Source: Diaporthe sp. PMI_573
Lineage: Eukaryota > Ascomycota > Sordariomycetes > Diaporthales > Diaporthaceae
Length of the DNA stretch: 64,000 nucleotides
Assembly: GCA_021399435.1 (NCBI GenBank)
Contig: JAJTUP010000013.1
Span: 124,001-188,000 of the forward strand
Reading direction: 5' to 3'
The notes below the pieces were generated by a model that worked only from the letters and a program-made list of their open reading frames with translations, had not been told where the DNA came from and did not search any database. Each line of letters opens with the position of its first letter. Within the stretch, counting starts at the first letter, position 1. The translations under genes were made by a program, and so were the position numbers. Below are positions 57,920 through 64,000 of the stretch, piece by piece.

Positions 57920-58249
57920 CCTTCTTTCCCACCCTCCCCCCTCCATTTCCTCGCACTGTACGGAAGCAACTTCTGCGCAACGCGTCCGTCCGTCCTTTCA
58001 AGGATGAGCTTCCGCTTTGGTGAAAGCATGCCCTCCCCACCATATCACCGCCGCCAACCTGACAGCCTGACAGGTTGAACTCATCAACTTCCGCGCATTC
58101 CGTTTGACTTTTGGGTTTTGTTCTTTTACCCCAGGCCTCGCCTCGATCGAGCAAGAAGTCCCCTGCTGTGTGTGCCCATCGACGCATCAAGAGCGCACGC
58201 TCAGCATCAACCATCGCTGTCACAAGCTTTGTTTTGGGGTCAAAGAGCC

Positions 58250-58287
58250 AAAGAGTCAAATGTCAAATGTCAAATGTCAAATGTCAA
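58250..58287. repeat. 7-bp tandem repeat (TCAAATG)n
   Basis: Four perfect TCAAATG units plus flanking partial copies. Confidence 0.9.
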
Positions 58288-58759
58288 TCTTCTCCCGCTA
58301 ACCCGGCCGTGATTCCTATCTACCAAACCGTGGGCCGCGGCCCGAGACCGTCGCATGCTGCCCTCCCTGCATCGAGATTCTCACATGGACAACACGACTG
58401 CTGATTTACATCGGGGCTCTGCGACTCTACTCGATGCCTGGGTCCTACCGCTCAGCTGCTCTGCCTTTATGTTCAGCTGTGTCCCCTTGGGAGGTTAGAC
58501 CATGGTGCGGAGATGCCAAGCTCTACCTCACCACAAGTGAAATCCCGATTCTGTTGCGCACTGTACCCGGACTGGGGGGGGGTTCGGGCAGGCCAGCTGC
58601 TCAGGCTACGGTGATAGGAAACACCGACACTTGAAACGGCCTGCCAGTCCGGACAACCAGGAACCAGCAAGCTCCGGGGCTAGAACCTTGTGTGGTATGC
58701 ATCTACCACAGTAAGTCACTTGTGCATGCGTATGTGTGTTCGCGTGCATACTATATAAT

Positions 58760-58760
<1 letters not shown>

Positions 58761-58792
<32 letters not shown>
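58761..58792. repeat. (GT)n microsatellite
   Basis: About 15 to 16 uninterrupted GT units between AT-rich and unique sequence. Confidence 0.95.
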
Positions 58793-58795
<3 letters not shown>

Positions 58796-61700
58796 CAGTG
58801 TGATATAATTGTCCCCCCACGATCAGCGCACCTAATCAGCAGGCCACACCACATACACGGTGTCCATCCAGCAGCTATTTCGAGGTGGTGCCAGCTCACC
58901 GGGAGACGAATGGCACCTGTCATCATCGGCTCGGTCGATGCTTTGGGGATCTCCAGGTTGAGAACAGACCAACGCTGCCACAAATGCCTGCATGTCAACT
59001 CTAAACCCAGCAAGACCCTCTTCCTCCCGCCGCGTCGGGGCTGGTGACGCAGCCCCAGCCCCAAGACATCGCATCGCGGCTCGAGTGCCACCTTGTCACC
59101 GTTGAAATGTCGGTGAGCACGCATCTGCCATGATGCCTTTTTTGGGATTGCATCTAGTAGCGGTCTACGATACGGCGTCTTGGAGGCGAATTCACACCAA
59201 GGTCTGACGTCTTTGTTGTTGCTCAGAACAGGCGCACGCCAGCCCTGTCAAAAACTGCATCAATCCGCCTGTGAGAACACTAGCCCGCACAGTACTCGGT
59301 AGTGTGGTCTGCTACTCTGTATGACACGCGTTGCGCACCCCGCTTCTCCTGGCGCCGCTTCGTCCGGTCGGTACTGTGTACCCACAATTCGCGCATCCTG
59401 GCAGCTCTGGAGGCCTCGAATCAGCCGGCATCGAACCTGATATACAGTGCAATATACAGAGCATGAAACGCTACGACTGTTTCCTCATCGACCTTCGAGA
59501 CAGGCAAAACCCAAGAAGGCAACGACCGCATGTCACGGCTGTCGGTAGGGTTCGAACAGGCGGCGCCGGGGCTTCGATCCCGCTGAGTCACCGAAACCCA
59601 AACCACGCGGGTCTGGAGGGTCCGGACAGCTTCTGTGCGCGATGCCCTTGGCGAACCTGATGTGACCGGATGCCTTCCCCGAGCTCTCAGACCGTCATCG
59701 GCATGGACTGAGTGCCGAAGATGCTTTCGATGGACCATGCTCTGCCTTGTCAGCCCTGAACGTCTCGTTGGGTTGACTTGACGAGACGAGGGGCGAGATT
59801 CGGAGACGGGAGACCGATGCGGTCATTCTGTCTTCAACTGGCCGCATCACTCAGCCATCTGTCAGCGGGCGCACATCTGGCAGATCGTCGGTGCTACACA
59901 GTACAGTGCCACTCCGCGACATGAGCCTCGCAATGGGGACTTTTGTCGGCGGCTGCTGTGCGACCCTTTCAACGCGAGGCAACAGGGATCTACCCATCAG
60001 TGATCGCCGACGCAACAAGACCTAGGCATCTGCAGCCTCGCCCGCCCAGTCCAGCATCATTTTTCTGGTTGGACACGAATCACTCGCTCCTCTGAGTGGT
60101 CGGAAATTGTTTCGCATTTTCTGGCCAACTGGCGGCGTCCGCGGCCTTCACACAAGCTGAGCGGGAGCTTGGGGTTGGTCAGAAAGTCGGAACCGACAGC
60201 CAGTGAGGATTCAGAATGGTGGTAGAGCCGTGATGAGGTGCGAGCGGCCCCTCTTCTTTCGATCACCGGGGCACGACGTCTGTGTGCCACCGCGCGGTAA
60301 AGCTCTTCGACAGTGACCATTCTCGGCGGTATAATGTCACAGCACGACCATGTACTTGCTTCAACGGAATCGATTATAAATTGCCGTCATTTGCGTTGTG
60401 TGTGACACACAGACAATATTGGCACCGGCCACGGGTAACGTCACGAACAACCGGCGTGGCTTTGGTCCTCAAATTACAGCGTAGCATTTCGGCAATCTCA
60501 CGATTCTCCCCGGAATGGTCTCTCTCTCACTTCAGATGCTGTGTTTCTTCCTTTTTGTCTCCTCAGCCTTGTCGTCATTTCTCTCTCCAAGGGTGCTTAC
60601 TGGCCCGAATCACGACCACAGTGCGGACCGTCCCCAGTCGTTATTGTTGCGATGCATCAATCACAGCTCAGCTCTGAACCCACCGTCTTGGACAAGGCTC
60701 ACTCCCAAAGCGCACCGATCAAAGACGCACCGCCCGGCCAAATTCCATCCCGACCTGAAGTGACGCTTCCGTTCGCCCAGGAGCGCCTGGTTGATGGGGA
60801 CAATGCTCTTACTGTGTAGCTGCAGGGGCTTTTGCTGCTGTTTCAATCCACTTCGCCCACGAGGAACTGCTTTGCTCAGGCTTGACGACCTCTTGCTCAA
60901 ACGCCGAATAGCACCGTTATTTCGTCTAAATTTACCTTAACATCTCAGCACGTCAAATGGAGCATGTATTCCCGAACTGTTTGGGTCTGCGTTCTTCAAC
61001 AACAAGACACCCTGAGTGCAGCCAGCCAATCAACTCCGCAACGCCGGTTGCCTTGAAGGTGATTTGGCGCCGGGTGGTTGGTAATCCCCACCACAGGGCA
61101 AGGCGGGTCCCTCTGATTGCATGTATGATGCACACGCTGACTACCTGCTTTCCCCCATGTCTCACCTCAATTCATCTATCTCACCGCACTCGTGTGTGCC
61201 TGGCCCTCTCTCCTCTCCGTCCCATGTCATCTGGATGCGCGCCCTTGCAGGTAGGGGACGCACGCAGCCCTGGAGAAGTCTCCCGGAGGTGATTTGGAGG
61301 GAAAACCTCTCAGGACGATAAGCGGGGTTTAGAACCGCAGGTGGGCTGGGTGGTTCGCGCTCCGACATGAGGTGGAGATAACCCCAAGCCGAACGAGCGA
61401 TTTCAGAATGTGATCTGCACCCCTGTGCCGACACTTGTCCATGCTTTTGATAGACAGGGCTGGGCCTCCGGCACGTGGAGGAAGGCAGAAACCCGGGGCT
61501 GCTTTTCGCCCGCTGTGCAGCGGCCGCGATGGGCCGCGTGTGGATTGATTGAATACCCCGTGCCGCGTGGGCGCGGCCTGTTCTGTGTCACTCAACCGTG
61601 CGTGCGCGCGAAGAAGCATTGCCTCGTGTCTCAGACATGCTCGATATCCTTGGCCCCCGCTGAGTGACTGGGTGAGGCTGAGGAGCGGTGGGCTGGCATT

Positions 61701-63044
61701 CTTTTTTTCTGGAAGTCTGGCCTGCATGCTGTCACACACTGGCAGGCGGGCAGAATTCCCGGGCTCTCTGGTAATAAGGTGAGTAAGTGCTCGGGTGAGC
61801 GAGTGGGCGGCCTTGTCCCAGAGCCACCGCCCCGTCCTCTCCTTTAGTTGCCTTCCTAGGGGCCAGACCACATGGATCCGGCACTCTCCGGGGATTGAGG
61901 TAATGTGCTGAGATGAAATGAGATGATTATCGTTCTCTCTCTCTTTCTCTCTTCCCTGTTGTCCATTTTGTGCGACCGTTGCCCTTGCTAGATCTGGGGC
62001 TTTGCGCCGAGACAGGTTTCGTGGCCTGCGAGGTTTGGGGCTTCTGGATGCCGATGCATGCCCATTTTTGTGGTTTCGGACCTAAGACAGACGTGCTTTT
62101 TTTCTCTTTTTTCTGTGTTTTGAAGAAGTCTGAGTTGCCGGGGTCGTGGAGTAATGGTTTGGCATAGTTGAGTGTCGGCGAACCTAGCTAGATGTCATGG
62201 TGGTCGTGAGACTACTTGGATGACGACGGGTCGCCCACCACTTGGTTCGTGTGGCTTGCTCATTTTGCCCATGTTGATGGCTATGTATTGCCCGCTTCCA
62301 TGGCCTTCATTTTGACAATGGTCGTGCCGAAGGGTGGCGTGGACTGTTCCCTGTTCTCCCGTCGGCTAGTTTCGTGGCCGGGCTTCAGAGCATCACTGGC
62401 AATTGTTTTCGCGTCACTCATAGACTTGGAGGTCACCTTCGTAATGAGCGCCTGCTTTCAAAACACTTTGCCTTATTTGGCACGATGGCCAAGAGCCCAT
62501 ATACTACATGAGCGTCGTAGATATAAGCTGTCACGGTACAAAGAATGCTGCATCAAATGTCTGATACCACACTCTGACATGACTTCTTTCCAACCAATTG
62601 CGTAGAAGCCCTTTAAAGCTAGATCTCACATCTCGCAACATTATTCCATCCCCATCCACATTCAAAAGAAAAGAAATCAGGGGGACAAAAGCCGACTCGT
62701 GGCATTGGATTCATACTAACAATGCTGCCCACATTCTGGCCTTCTTGTGCCCCCATGAGCTCCAAGACATCTTGACAAGTCAGACTTGTTGAGCAAGCAC
62801 CAGGTGGTGTGCATGGAAATGCGCGTATTTGCGATGTTCGGCCACACATGGGTACAATCAAGTTTGGGATTAACGCCAACTTCTCCAAGCGCTTTTGGGT
62901 ACAACTGAGTGAATTATTCTTCCATAATCACAAATGGTTGGCAGTGAGCTGAAGTCTTTGTGATCTCTGGTGTCTTCCTCTCTACAGCGCAATCCTATAC
63001 CTTGAGCTTGTTTAGTCAGCTCTAATTTCTATATATTGGCATTC

Positions 63045-63666
63045 TTAGGTAGTGAAGTTAATGTGTCTCTGGGATGACATAGGGATGCCGTTTGGCTGGA
63101 TTGTCTTCCATAACAATGTTGTCTGGGTATTTCCAGAACCGTCACCTGGGATTAACGTCAACTGGTGTTCTGTTGCATTTTCCCATGCCCTGTGGCACAA
63201 TTTTGTGGTTCCAAATCGCCGCCAGTTATTCTTTGATACGAATGACTTGGGAATCCTCATCCTCTCAAAGTCTAGGTGTACAAATACCATGACATTATTT
63301 GTGTTCACGCGAGAGTGATATCTGAGACAGCAGCAGGTGTCTTGCCGCGAACTGAGAATCTGGTCAAGTCCTCTTTGCTCACCTGAGACGGGCAGAAAAC
63401 CTCGATAGCTTCATCATCTGCCCACTTTCTAGACACCAAGGAAAATATCCGCTTCGCAGTGACACAACTGACGAGTTCAATTATCCTTTTTTGAACCAGA
63501 ACCACAAGTAAGTCCCCATCGCTTTCTGACACCAGAACATTGAAATTGTGATGGATAATGTGGGGAGCAATTTAGGCTAGGAGAATCACTATCTTTCTTC
63601 CCAAGTGAAGGCCCATGCCCAACCATCGTGGAAATCGTCCCAACTCAGGTACTGTGACTTAGGCAT
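63045..63666 (-). pseudogene. Minus-strand coding region of unknown family, apparently interrupted
   Basis: An ATG at 63666 opens MPKSQYLSWDDFHDGWAWAF before a stop near 63590. After a further stop, a second open stretch (63573-63305) reads protein-like, with HNFNVLVSESDGDLLVVLVQ and RIFSLVSRKWADDEAIEVF. In the third frame, 63308-63045 continues with LDFERMRIPKSFVSKNNWRR and HQLTLIPGDGSGNTQTTLLW. I tried short-intron joins between the pieces and found none that keeps the frame, so frameshifts or unseen exons are needed. Family not recognised. It could be a live gene with an unusual structure or a decayed one. Confidence 0.35.
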
Positions 63667-64000
63667 AGTGAAGTGGTTGCAGTTTAGCGGAGGAATTTTT
63701 GCATTGAGAAGAGCCCCATTGAGGGATGAGGGCTTTAAAGAGTTTCATCTCGCTATTTGTTTTATTGATAGTTGACCCTGGGGGGGGGGGATTTAGCTTT
63801 GGGGCGGGGCACAATGCCGATGTCACCATGGATAGGCCCTACTCGACCACAGTTTGGTGTGATGCTAGGATCACAAGTTGATAGGTCATCTTAAACCTCA
63901 ATTCATTGTTGGTAGAGCCCTATATATGTCAAGGGTTCTTGCCTTCCTCCATGAATCCCTCAGGTTGCCATACTGGATTCCTAACAAGAGAGTGCTTTCA
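63667..64000. other. Right-end noncoding segment
   Basis: AT-richer sequence with a G10 run near 63781. It may be the promoter of the minus-strand coding region. Nothing else seen. Confidence 0.5.

Larger units (their letters stand above)
52783..63044. other. Long gene-poor, microsatellite-rich region upstream of hapB
   Basis: About 10.3 kb without a supportable gene. It presumably starts with the hapB promoter and leader. Between about 55.2 and 58.8 kb it is dense in simple repeats (listed separately). Open frames up to 226 codons are Gly/Arg/Pro-rich shadows of repeat DNA. Regulatory DNA, noncoding transcripts or a gene with very short exons remain possible. Confidence 0.5.

Noticed and set aside
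59540..59600. Two TTCGA boxes suggesting a tRNA T-arm
   Set aside because: Flanking bases do not form a five-pair T-stem and no matching A box or acceptor stem is visible on either strand.
61329..61871. 180-codon minus-strand open frame
   Set aside because: Low-complexity Arg/Ser/Pro composition and overlapping frames on the other strand; no domain or start context.

Overview
The window looks like chromosomal DNA of a filamentous ascomycete, most probably a Sordariomycete. Genes carry short GT..AG introns (48-260 bp, with CTAAC/CTAAT-like branch sites). Recognisable fungal genes include a RIM15 kinase with a receiver domain, HapB, PSO2/SNM1, LSm2, a fungal bZIP, a GFO/IDH/MocA oxidoreductase, MFS carriers and an NLP-type secreted protein. 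Coding exons are GC-rich and some intergenic stretches are AT-rich and repeat-bearing, as in many plant- or insect-associated fungi. Species cannot be named from sequence alone.

Layout. 1-1724 (+): 3' part of a DHA1-type MFS transporter. 3012-9093 (-): RIM15-like kinase, then about 9.7 kb without a supportable gene. 18.8-20.0 kb (-): scattered coding fragments that look like a broken gene. 21.6-22.8 kb (-): a PlsC-family lysophospholipid acyltransferase, divergent from a four-exon bZIP factor (25.2-27.2 kb, +). 27.5-29.5 kb (-): a small two-exon orphan and a Ser/Arg/His-rich protein with a fungal-specific domain. 31.0-36.0 kb: three predicted secreted proteins (an 82-aa cysteine-rich protein, a 223-aa orphan, an NLP homologue) in an AT-rich accessory-looking block. 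37.0-42.0 kb: a GFO/IDH/MocA dehydrogenase and an alpha-glucoside-type sugar transporter, divergently arranged. 42.4-43.3 kb: an array of about 110-bp foldback repeats plus an inverted-repeat element. 44.0-48.8 kb: a single-pass membrane protein divergent from PSO2. 49.2-52.8 kb (-): LSm2 and HapB. 52.8-63.0 kb: about 10 kb of microsatellite-rich DNA without a supportable gene. The right end holds a poorly resolved minus-strand coding region (63.0-63.7 kb).

The conserved genes are housekeeping or regulatory: nutrient/quiescence signalling (RIM15), CCAAT-box regulation (HapB), U6/mRNA decay (LSm2) and interstrand crosslink repair (PSO2). The accessory part is the secreted-protein block and the sugar oxidoreductase/transporter pair. 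Many exons were placed by splice reconstruction; in every multi-exon gene listed as CDS the exon phases add up to an open frame.
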